Shown here: piece by piece, positions 37,801 to 49,200 of the stretch
Layout: each line of letters starts with the position of its first letter
Position numbering within the stretch: the stretch's first letter is position 1
Source of the DNA: Heliopora coerulea
Lineage: Eukaryota; Cnidaria; Anthozoa; Scleralcyonacea; Helioporidae
Length of the DNA stretch: 64,000 bases
NCBI GenBank assembly: GCA_030142905.1
Contig: JASJOG010000146.1
Span: 434,001-498,000 of the forward strand
Direction of reading: 5' to 3'
The notes under the pieces: model-generated
The model's database searches: none
What the model was told of the DNA's origin: nothing
Seen by the model: the letters and a program-made list of their open reading frames with translations, nothing else
Made by a program: the position numbers and the translations under genes

Positions 37801-39313
37801 ACTCTATAATCTGAGGTGACCCTTGTGGTCACTCAGGATTCTTTTAGAGAAGACTATTGTCCCCCAGACCACCCCCGCTAGTTACCCCACTGCGTTATAA
37901 ATACTCCAAAATATTGAGAAGCTGCTGACTAAGAACAGAAAATTCCAACGTTCGGAGCAAATGCTCTTCGTCAGTGAGTGAAACACAAAGAAAAATAGAA
38001 ACTAGGTGAGGTAGTCTAGGTTGGACAGTTCTCATTCTCACGGCTTTTTCGATGTTCTTAATTCATTGGTGGTTTGGTTCGTGGTTTTTCTAAGAAATAG
38101 TTTTTGTTTTGTTCTGTGACTCCAAGGAACGAGTCTGGTGTTGTTGCCGATGTCTCATTGCGCTTTGCTAACGAGAGCAAAAATCTTGTCAGTCTTGATG
38201 CCTTAATCAAAACGGGAGTGCTTGGTGAACTCCCTGTGGACCCAGCGTCGTTCAACGCCAGTAAGTTTCTGATTAATATATAATTCTTTCAAAAAAATCA
38301 CACTTATATATAAACAAGAAATTTTAATTTTTCCTTTGAAATAAGAACGGCTTTATAACCGCTCGATATCACGGAGTCAAAGTTTGCGATATTAACTTGG
38401 AGACCATGCTCCAAAAATTTAACAACTGCATGCTGAAGGTTCTTTACAAACAACGCTAGAAAATAACTTCAAAAATGACTTATTTGCTTTCAAAATGTAC
38501 GCGATAACGACCCCGTTCCTCCAAGAATTTAACATAAATGGCTTTGTAACCGCTCGATAGAATTATGTTGAAGTTTGTGAAGTAAATCTTAACATTATCC
38601 TAAACAAATCTGATTACTGCTTGCTGAAGATTCTTCAAGAAAAACGCAAGAAAATATCTTCGAAGACGAGCTGTTGTTTTCCTTCAAAAAGTACGTGATA
38701 ATGGTCCTTCCTCCCCAAGAATTTAACACGAGCGGATTTGTAACCGCTCAATGAAACTGCGTAAGAATTTGTGTTTAATCTGTAGACCATGTTCGACTAA
38801 TTTGACTACCACACACTGAAGGTTTTCGATAAACAGCGTGAGAAAATATATTCAAAAACGACTCGTTTCTTTTCAAAAAGCACGTGATAACGGTCTTTTG
38901 GTTACGAGGTGAGCAAGAATTGTGCTCTTGCGAGGTAATCTCATGCACGAAGGTAAGGAATCGTATATGACAATCGCATGATATGGACAGGCATTTACCT
39001 CTTAAAATCCTAATTTAGTGACAATTTTCTCCTTTCAGCTGTCGATGAGTCATTTCCTGCGATAGTTGTTGGTATGGGATGTCCACCTCCTTGCGGAGCA
39101 CCGACAACATGTTACCCACAATGCAATCAAGACTGTTGTGGCAGTTCCGCACCCTCAGCTCCATACACACCCCAGATGAACCAACCATTCGGAACTCCAA
39201 TGCCCATGGGAGGAGAATCTCAATGCCCCGGATCGTGCCCAAGCTCCTGTGCTCCTTCTTGCGAACAGTCTTGCTGCGGAAGTACAGGTGGCCCAAGTCC
39301 CATGATGGGCTAA
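34852..39313 (+). CDS. Gene A: secreted SEA-domain protein with two minicollagen-type cysteine-rich domains (241 aa)
   Basis: Six exons with matching phases: 34852-34894, 35477-35581, 36065-36174, 37318-37376, 38127-38260, 39039-39313 (726 nt). Residues 1-17 form a signal peptide (MKIAILTLSLWAITADA). A Pro/Thr-rich linker covers residues 18-49, and a SEA domain covers about 50-150 with GFR at the end of its fourth exon and SGVVADV near the usual autocleavage position (strict GSVVV is absent). Two cysteine-rich domains follow: C165-C184 with spacing CX3CX5CX3CX3CC and C213-C230 with CX3CX3CX3CX3CC. A Pro/Gly/Met linker lies between them. The second pattern is exactly that of cnidarian minicollagens, whose domains cross-link the nematocyst wall through disulfides. 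There is no collagen tract and no membrane segment. Exon 2 has a tandem CAGCAG acceptor that could add or drop one residue. It is paralogous to Gene B immediately downstream. The role in nematocysts is inferred. Confidence 0.88.
35814..35908 (+). repeat. dispersed repeat copy (Gene A intron 2)
   Basis: Contains ACTGGTAAAATAATCTGGC followed by CAGAGTAAAATGATGG. It is related to the copy at 50820-50920 (GAGTAAAATCGTCTGGCG, CAGAGTAAAATAC) and to an inverted piece at 36378-36433. Probably one non-autonomous element family spread in the introns of both paralogues. Confidence 0.55.
36570..36965. repeat. CAA/AAC-rich imperfect microsatellite
   Basis: About 400 bp of AAC, ACA and AAT units with purine interruptions, in intron 3 of Gene A. 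It yields poly-Asn or poly-Leu/Val frames that are not genes. Confidence 0.9.
37938..37978 (-). ncRNA. hammerhead-ribozyme-like motif
   Basis: On the minus strand the core CTGACGA is followed by the stem GAGC-ATTT-GCTC and then CGAAC. This matches the minimal hammerhead pattern CUGANGA - stem II - GAA. Helices I and III are not clear. Such motifs are known in Penelope-like elements and retrozymes. It lies in Gene A intron 4. Confidence 0.4.
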
Positions 39314-40241
39314 AAAGCCGTAAACCGCGAATGGTAGATAATTTTTCCATTCAAAGGAATACTTCAAAACATGCAAGAGGTGCAAGATAGACGGACATAT
39401 TCTAACACCTTATAAAAACCTATCCTACGATCTTTTGAGATAATAACTTTCAGCCGTTAACATGCTTGTCATGGGATTAATATTTCTGGAAGATTACAAA
39501 AATCGAATGAATTTTTGATTTGTTTATTTTTTGTGAATTTGAGCGAAAAACGCACACAGCTAACGAGCAACATTTGTTGTAATAACGGTTAATTTTTATC
39601 AATGACATGAAATTTATGTATAATATTAAACTTTTCAAACATAGATAAATAGCAGTATTATCCCTTACTATGGCCCTTGCTATGGCCCTCCGTCAGAGAG
39701 TGAAGGGCCATAGCTCGAAACGTTAGAATTCTTTATCATAAATTCGGCAGTCTACCAACCTTTTAACTTTTTGTGCTGTCTTGGGGTTATCTCATTTAAA
39801 TGACGACAATCACGTGAGGGAAAAAATCGCATATGTAATGGAAACTACAGCTAACAATTATTATAATGGTGATATCAAGGACTCGAAAACCAGTTTTAAG
39901 AAAGCTCGCTAAGGCGACAAACTCATATAACTTGTTTAATGGCTGCTAGTTGTATTTAAGAAATGGCGTTCAGTTTAGTCTCTCGAGTCAGCCACCTGTC
40001 ATACAGTCCTCGTGAAAACGCCACATGTGTCCGTCATCTTCCATTCACTAAGCTAGAAACCTGTCGTTTTACAAACACACCACCCGATAAGTTTTCTTGC
40101 AATACGGACGACGAAGCAAACCTTGGCTAATGGATGTCTGTCTTAACATATACACCAACCAAGCATCTAACGTAATTTACCACACAAAGCTCCTAAAACA
40201 AACAAAACTTCCATGTGCAACGGGACGTGCTGTCGAAGAAA
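39314..40241. other. Gene A 3' flank and spacer before Gene B
   Basis: Presumed 3' UTR of Gene A followed by about 600 bp of spacer. A repeat containing AGGGCCATAGCTCGAAACGTTAG sits at 39690-39727; its end resembles the GAAACGTTAG tail of the hammerhead-like motifs. Promoter elements for Gene B could not be assigned. Confidence 0.4.
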
Positions 40242-43200
40242 ATGCTTGGATTTTGTTTATTTCTTTTGCTGTCATTAACAGGTAGGTTTGTTCAGAAATT
40301 CAATCGACATTTGTCGACCCTATGAGACGGCTACCGTATCGATTTTATAGAGGAAGGACGTTATTCGCGCAACGAAGAAATAAAGATAATCGGGAAGATA
40401 ACCAATGTTGATGACCGCTAATCTGTTTAATGCCATTTTAGGTATAGCGGTGGCAGCATTAGTTTCTTTCATTCAACCTTTAAACACTTTCAGTTATCTC
40501 ATGATCACACAACATTACCCATCTCAAACTAAATCTAAAGTCCAAGAATTGCAGATCGCTGCTTTGTCATTTACCGAAACAGCAGATCCTCACCGTGAAA
40601 TTATAGTTTGAACATGTTGCAATCGTGTTTGAACGATTCTGGAGAGCAATAAAGTAACTCATGTTGTCATCTTCAAGAAGCTGGAATAAAGCTTAGCTTC
40701 ATTTAGGCAATGGTTTCAACGAATGGACAATTGTCCCAACACTGAGTGCATAATGGCATGAAAACATCTAACTAAGCGAAAGAACCACGGAAATTTCAAG
40801 TGCAAATCAATGATCATAAAATGATCATAGACTCTGATCATAGATCCTGAAACTGACGAAATAGCCACGGATGTTTCACGCACGTTTCTCATTAACGCAC
40901 ATTACACTAATGTACTAATTACATTCGTGCAAAGTATTACCTTGATTTTGAGATTAATATAAAATTCAATCTATCCAAGGACAGTTAAAATGTACAAAAG
41001 TTTACCTGAAGCTGCTGCGGCATCTAAGACATAAACATCGTTTGAACAAGTTGTTCGTAGCACTAGTTACCTCTAAATCATTACAAGCTGTTGTACCTTC
41101 TTTGTTGAATTTTGTAAAATTCTTGTTCTTCTATTATGTTAAATTGTCTGAAGTACTCTACTTTTTAAGTGTGCACTTATCGGAATACAATAAAACAAAT
41201 AAATCAATACAAAGTCAATGCTCCATGGCGTACAATCAGAATTAAAGAAAAATATTCAACAGCACTAAACGGTCTACTAGGGAAGAAAATCTAGGACGTT
41301 TTAAGTTTTATCACAATAACACAATGATCAAAATTCAATCCTATATTTATTTATAATAACACTTACATTACGAAGCCTAATCTCAAAAGCTATTTTCAGT
41401 TGAATAATTTGTAAGAAGTTAGTAGATTTCATTGTACACGCCGTTGTACCGTTCACACAAAATGGACATTTTCACGTACTTAGAAATTAGTTTTAAGTTA
41501 CGTCGGAAGTACATTGAAACCTCAATCAGGTCTTTTTTCCACCTTTTTGTGAATCACTGCTATCAGTGCATAGAGCCCCAACAGTTTACAAAGAATATTA
41601 GTCTCTATTAGTTCACGATCTTTCTTTCGTATTGGGTATTCTTCCTCTTGCAGCAATCCCACCAACAAAACAAACCAAGGCTCAAAAGCTTATCAGATTC
41701 CTTACAAGATGGAACAGCAAGGCATACAATGCAAGAACGAGGGTAACGAGAATAAACAATATCGAGTTGGGGTGTGTTTGTTCAAATAGCAAACAAACTC
41801 ATAGGAAGATGAAGAGGTTAGTAGTTTGGAAATTCTGAATGCTAGGAAAAACAATAAAAACATAATACGATAGTATGTTAAAGATCATTTATAGCTCAAA
41901 AAAGGAGTGGACATGGTTTCTCTCAAGCAAACTTAATTCTTTATGTTATTTAAAATGACAAAATACCTCACAGCTCAACAAAGAACAGAAAAACACAATG
42001 CGGCACAACTTATCACCACGGCACAACACAGTACGAAGTGAAGCAGCGCAATAGAATCCTACACAAGTAGATGGGATATGATACCACACGACAAAATACC
42101 GTCCAACACAACACAATACAAAACAATACAATATAATATAGTACAATGTAGTATAGTACAATATAGTACAATATAATATAGTACAGTGTAGTATAGTACA
42201 ATATAATACAATACATATGATCTTTAAAATCGCGGTAATCGAAGAACCAGGCGGAAATCTCAAGCAAAGTATAAAAAGTAGTGTCCAGCATATTGTACGG
42301 AATAGAGGCATGACAAATTCGTAACTTTTAAGAATAATTTATTAAGGAACAGAAACTAACGTTTCGTTGCAGGACGCAACATCATCAAAATGAGACAATA
42401 GGTAGGATTACATCAATTATACAGCAGACTAACTAGGATTATATTGCGATCAGTTGATCTTATTTTTATTACATATGATCTTCTTTTTGCGTTATGTTGT
42501 ACAGTGATGACATTTTTTTGACAAAAGATAACAGACCGGCAAATGTTAACCAAAGTGGCATAGTCTATTCCCAAAATTGTTGCAAACAGAGAAAGAAGGA
42601 CAGTCAAGGTAGAATAACATCAACATATTACGCTGCATATAACCAACATCAAAATTAAACGGTTGTATTACTGATTATCACTGATCATCGATTGTTAATA
42701 ACGTTGTACTATATCCAAGGACAAGCAAGGCTATATTTTAAAATCAATTTATTTTAAAATCAATTTATTTTAAAATCAAAGTTTATTCAAAACAGAATTG
42801 TCACCAACCCAAGGTCAAACTAATGTCCCGAGCAATTGGATCAGAAATTTTAATAAACTTGAAAAACATCTTAGATCGGTATTTTTGAGTTCAAAAATCC
42901 TTATTTCATTTATACGTTTTAGAAAAATCATCCAACTAATCAATTTCACAATTCTAGCGCAACTCCTTCCATAGTATACAAAGTCTATTTGATTTTTTTT
43001 CTATTTATACGATGTTTTATATGAAATCTACATAATGTCTCATACCTATGCGATAGCTTAGGTTAATTCATTATGAAATATCGTTTTATCAGGGTTGGTT
43101 TTGTTTTTCAGCATTTGAATATCCTCTCACAATTCCACTTGGTAACAACGCGTTTTCCTCACAGTTAAAAGAACTCTCGAGCATAGAATACAGGAATTTG

Positions 43201-46200
43201 AAAAGAAGGATATATACAAATGTAAGAAACATGAACAAATATTTAAAATAAATTGCGAGCTTCAGAAGGAAAGACAATATTACAGCGTACAGAAACTCGT
43301 AATTTTTACGTTCATTATAAGCTTTAATATTTTGTATGGCTCCGAATTACGCTTGACTTTTGCTTGTTTCAGATCTTGCCATTTCTTCAAAAACAACGCG
43401 GATTTTTGGAAATAATTGTCAATGCTGTTAGGTAAATTTGTTACACATGCTTCCTAATTACCTTTAACAGACCATATTCATATATGGCCGCCTATTCAAT
43501 TATTCTTTTGTATGCATTCATGTTAGTCTTTCGAGCTTTGCTCCGGTGTAAAAATTCTTTTGAATTATAAACACCCGAACAAAGTTCGAAAGGCTGGTAT
43601 CAAAACAATGAGAAGTTTATTTCACCAAGTATGAGGTGGTCTGCTTCCAAATCAAATTCTCCTTTCGAGAGCTTAGTGCGGTATCTCACAACGAATCCAA
43701 ATGTAAGGAGAATGCCGTGTTAGAAATATCGGAATCTCGTGCTGGTTAAGAATACATTTAAAAACCAACGTATCGGTACTAATTTTCAGTGGGTTTTCCT
43801 CATAAGTCATTAATGAATTTGAGATATCTCAAATACACAGATCACTACCGTATTGACAAATCGAGATAAGGAGAGTTTTTCGACCTACACTAACACGTTT
43901 TGATTGAAGAGCAGAAACTCTGATGTGTGCACTTTCACCTCTGCAAGACGTGAACGGTTGAGAAAATCGAGAAACGTTAGGCAAATTAATCGTCGTATTC
44001 GATCAAATATGTCGTGACAAGTTACAGTAATCAGGTTTTTTTAGTTCAAGTTCTTCCGTAAATGATTAAGGTGCTTTTAAACTTTTATTTCCATATGAGT
44101 TAGACCGTACAACGTTGACCTCGTTTTAAAGACCAAAAATCATGTGACTTCTTCGTTATTGGAAAAACTTAAAACATTCGTGAATTCTGGTTGGACTTCA
44201 AATCTGAAAAACGTACCAAGAAAAAGAGGTAAGACGGCAGGAGCTACGTCTTTTGATTACCTCCAAAACAGTTGTTAGGGTAAGATGATATTATAGCCTG
44301 TTTTACCAAAAACATACGTGATAAGTTGGTAACCATATACCTATAAAAACATACTAATATTGATCTATTAAGTACGTTTACAGTCATTTAGCTACAAAAG
44401 AATCCTATTTTGTTCCACGACAGGGTAAGCACGGCAACCAGTTTTACTATAAAACTGAAGCAAGATTCTAAACAGTAAAAAAAGATGAGTATATCTGTCA
44501 CTTCTTCAAAAACTCGGAAGGAGTCCATCATATATTAAAAATCTTGAGCCTTCGAATAGTCTACGAAGCCACTAGATGATCGAGAGAGTTGTTTCAATTC
44601 TCACAGAAAAATCCAAAATGGTCTAGTTGAATGAAATGAGCTTATTAATATGGCTAGAAAAATTATTCTTTATATTCTTCAAGTTTTTAGAGACAGTTTT
44701 CGTGAAGAATATTTTAACATCAGCCCAAGAAACCAGACAATGTACACTACGTCATCCTTAAAAAATTATTCTGTGGTTTTAACTTCAGAGCCCACCAAGC
44801 TCTCTGCAGTGGTTTCCGAGGACGTTGACCAATCAGCAGGGTTATCCTTCCTAATGGGTCCCCCAAGTCCGGCATTTTCAGAGATACCCTTAACATCCTC
44901 ACGTCCGAATGGACGTAATAGTAAACGGAATGGACTTTACAGGGAGTCGAAAAAGAAGATCCCTTCGGGACCAAATGAAACTAAAGTACCGCCGAAATCT
45001 CGACGATCGGTTATAGGAAGACCTGGAACCAAGCCTAAGGACAGAGAGCCGGGGTTACAATCTCAGAAAGACAGCAAGGCTGACCAGAACCAACGTGTGG
45101 TCAGTTATCTAAACTTCAAGCGTGGAAACATAAACACACCCACTCTATTTTCGCGAGAATGCCTTTGTGCTCACAACTACAAACGACAGGCGCATGGAAT
45201 GCCGTCGCTAAAATGGTCAGCGGATTTAGCCACACAAGCTCAAAACTGGGCAAATGAGGTGGCGTCGGGGCAAACATTTCCACAAAAACTAAGGAATAAA
45301 AGTGGAGAAAATATCTACATTTCAGAAGGAATTGTGGATCTTTCGACGTCGTGTCTTATGGCTGTCAATTCATGGTACAACGAAGGCAAGGACTACAATT
45401 ATAAAAAACCTGGTTTATCCAGTCAAACAGGTTTGTTTATTTCTAGAGGACACAGTAAGTCTTAAGGTATTCATTAGTTAACTTATTATCAACACGGCAC
45501 AACGACAGCAGTATTGCAAGGGTTCTTTCCATCTCAGTCAACGCCAGGTGTTGCTGAACAATCGATAATCAACTCAGATTATCTCAGTTCAATTTCTTTA
45601 TTTTGCAGGGCATTTTACTCAACTTATTTGGAAGTCCTCATCAGACCTTGGTGTTGGGCGAGCTATTACACCCACAGGGAAACTGATACTAGTAGCCCAA
45701 TATCGACCAGCAGGAAACACCCCAGGAAAGTTTAGACGAAATGTTCGAAAGTCTGTTCAAAGTGAGTTGAATTAAAATTACGTATAGATAGCCTTCTGCA
45801 AAGGCAATTTACTAAGGAGTGACGTTATAAAAATTAGTACTGTAACTGAAATTTACGTCACTGTGCATACATCGAAATATAAGATTCTAGACGCGCTGAC
45901 GGGATTCTCGATTGGCTGTAACCGTGAACAGTAATTTAGAGGATAAGCTAATTAGTAATTCATTATAATTTATCATGAGACTACACTTTATTACAGGTCA
46001 TTATAGCATTATAACAAATTATCTAGGATAGTAATTTATCATAGGATTAGCCTGGTTATATGCATGACTTTAAGAGATTATCTTAATTCGTCATTTATAG
46101 GATTAGCGTAACTAGTAGTTTAGGGAATTAGCTTAGTTTATAGGACTATTAATTCACAGGAATAGATTGCATACACTTTGATTTTATCCTGTTGTTACAA

Positions 46201-49200
46201 TGGACCTACTAGTGACTGCTATTTTTAGACATTAACAAAAAGAGTTAAGTTATTACTGACAGACTTGTGCAGGTATTCTGCTTTCATCCGTCGTAAACAT
46301 TGCTCTCAAAGGAACCATTATTAAAAACTACCCCACCAACGAGATGTTGTATTAACTCCCTGCTGGATCAACTCGTCATCCAGGAACATAATTACTTCGC
46401 AAAAATTTCACCACTTTCTTTCCTTTCAGATATACCATTTAGTTCCACAGATGTTTGCTCACAAGACTGCCCAGGCCCATTTGGTCCCCCTGGATCAACT
46501 AGAGCTAATTCATCTGGTCCTTCCATCATCTCCACCACTTCTATTCCTCCAGGATTGCCTGGCCCACCAGTTCCAGATGAGTTAACAGATTCTCAAGCCT
46601 TCGCTTCTGACCTGCCTGGTACATCTAATCCTCCTAGTTCCTTTAGATCTACTGGTAATGGTCCTTCGGGTACCTTGCGCCCTGTAAGTTCCTTTGAAAC
46701 AGACCCTGGCCCTCCAGGAATGACCAGTTCTTCTAAAACCACCGATACTGATCCTCCTGGTACATATAGTCCAACTAGGGTACCATCTATCACTTCTCAT
46801 ACATTAGACCTTCCTGTTATACCAGGTGCCCCTGGTCCATCTGGATCTTCTAGCACAACTGGTCATTTGGATACATCAAGCCCTCCTGGTATACCAGGTC
46901 CTCCTGGTACACCAGGTCCTCCTGGTACACAGGGTGCTCCTGGTATACCTCCTCTTCCGCGTGTACCAGGCCGTATTGGTACATCTAGTCCTTCTGGTAA
47001 ATATGTTCCTGACGAAACACCAAGTCCTCCTGGTACATCAGATTTTCCTGGTACACTTTATCCTACCAATACACCACGTCCTGGTGCATCAAGCCTTACT
47101 GGTAAACTAGTTCCTACTGAAAAACCAGGCCCTCCTGGTACATTAGGTTCTCCTGGTACCCTCGAGCCCACCAATACACCAGATCCTCCCGGTATACCAG
47201 ATCCGCCAGGTAAACCTGTTCCCAGTGTTACACCAGGCCTGTCCGGTACATCGGGTTCACCTGGCTTCCCTAGTCCACCTGGTTCACTTGACACATCATA
47301 TCCTCCTGGTACATCTGGACTTACTCATCCCCCTGGCTCAACTCACGCATCAGGTCATCCTGGTGCGCTTGCTTTACCTGATTCATTAAGTCTTCCTGGT
47401 ACACCAGGACTTCCTAGTGGCCCTGACTCACTAGAAACACCAGGTCCCCCCGATACGCCTGCTTTAACTGATACGTCAAGTTCTCCCGGTAAACCTGGAT
47501 TGCCTGGCACCCCTGGCTCATCTCATACACCAGGTCCCCCTGGTAGGCCTACTTCACCTGATACATCAAGTCCTCCAGGTAAACCTGGATTGCCTGGCGC
47601 CCCTGGGTCACCACATGCATCAGGTCCTCTTGGTAAACCTGCTTCACCAGAAACGTCAAGTCCTCCTGGTACACCTCTACTGCAGGGTGTCCCTGGCTCA
47701 CCTGATACAACAGGTTCACCTGGAAGACCTGTTCCACCTGATCTACAAAGTTCTCTTGGAATATCTGGACTTCCTGGTACCCCTGGATCACCTCATACAT
47801 CAGGTCCTCCTGGTACGCCTGTTTCACCTGATACATCAAGTTCTATTGGAACATCTGGACTGCCTGGTACGCCTGGGTCACTCGACACACCTCGTCCTCT
47901 TGGTACATCTGAACTTCCTAGTGCCCCTGAGTCACCTGTAACATCAGGTTCACCTGCTTCACCCGATACACCAAGTTCTCTTGGAACATCTGGACTTCCT
48001 GGTAACCCTGGGTCACCTCATACGCCCCGTCCTCCTGGTACATCTGAACTTCCTAGTGCCCCTGAGTCACCTGTAACATCAGGTTCACCTGTTTCACCCG
48101 ATACACCAAGTTCTCTTGGAACATCTGGACTTCCTGGTAACCCTGGGTCACCTCATACACCTTGTCCTCCTGGTACATCTGAACTTCCTAGTGCCCCTGA
48201 GTCACCTGTAACATCAGGTTTACCTGTTTCACCCGATACACCAAGTTCTCTTGGAATATCTGGACTTCCTGGTAACCCTGGGTCACCTCATACACCTCGT
48301 CCTCCTGGTACACCTGGACTTCTTAGTGCCCCTGAGTCACCTGTAACATCAGGTTCACCTGTTTCACCCGATACACCAAGTTCTCTTGGAATATCTGGAC
48401 TTCCTGGTAACCCTGGGTCACCTCATACACCTCGTCCTCCTGGTACATCTGAACTTCCTAGTGCCCCTGAGTCACCTGTAACATCAGGTTCACCTGTTTC
48501 ACCCGATACACCAAGTTCTCTTGGAACATCTGGACTTCCTGGTAACCCTGGGTCACCTCATACGTCAGGTCCTCCTGGTACACCTGGACTTCTTAGTCCC
48601 CCCGAGTCACCTGTAACAGGTTCACCTGGAACACCTGTTTCATCTGATACATCACGTTCTCTTGGAACATCTGGACTATCTGGTGCCTCTGGGACACCTG
48701 AGACATCACGTCCTCCTGGTTCCTATGAACGTCCCCGTGCCCCTGGGTCACTTGATACATCAGGTTCACCTGGTATCTCTGCCTTACCTGATACTTCAGG
48801 TCATCCTGGTACGCCTGTCACATCAAGTTCTTCAATGATATCTTATTCACCAGGTACATCGGGCCGTCCTGGTATACCCAGTTCATCTGGTATATTAGGT
48901 CTGGCCAGTTCCCAAGAATTTCACATAACTCCATCACCTGCCCGTCAACCTGCGCCACACTTTCTACCAAGTACACCTGTGTCAACCTCAAAACAGTGGA
49001 AAACATTTATTAGTCCGACTCCTTCATTGCCAATTTCCCAACCGAACTCTCGTCTTCCCAAACCGTTCTTGCCACAACTATTAAAATTGAGTCTATCCCA
49101 GAACCAACTTACTTCACCTGTCACTACAACTCCTCACAAGCAACCTCCAAAGATGAAACCAAAAGAAGAGAAAGAGGATATTTTTATTAATTTACCTTCG

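Noticed and set aside
46582..49006. Antisense and shifted frames over the Gene B repeat exon
   Set aside because: Shadows of the Pro/Gly coding repeat; they lack independent starts, splice sites or domains.
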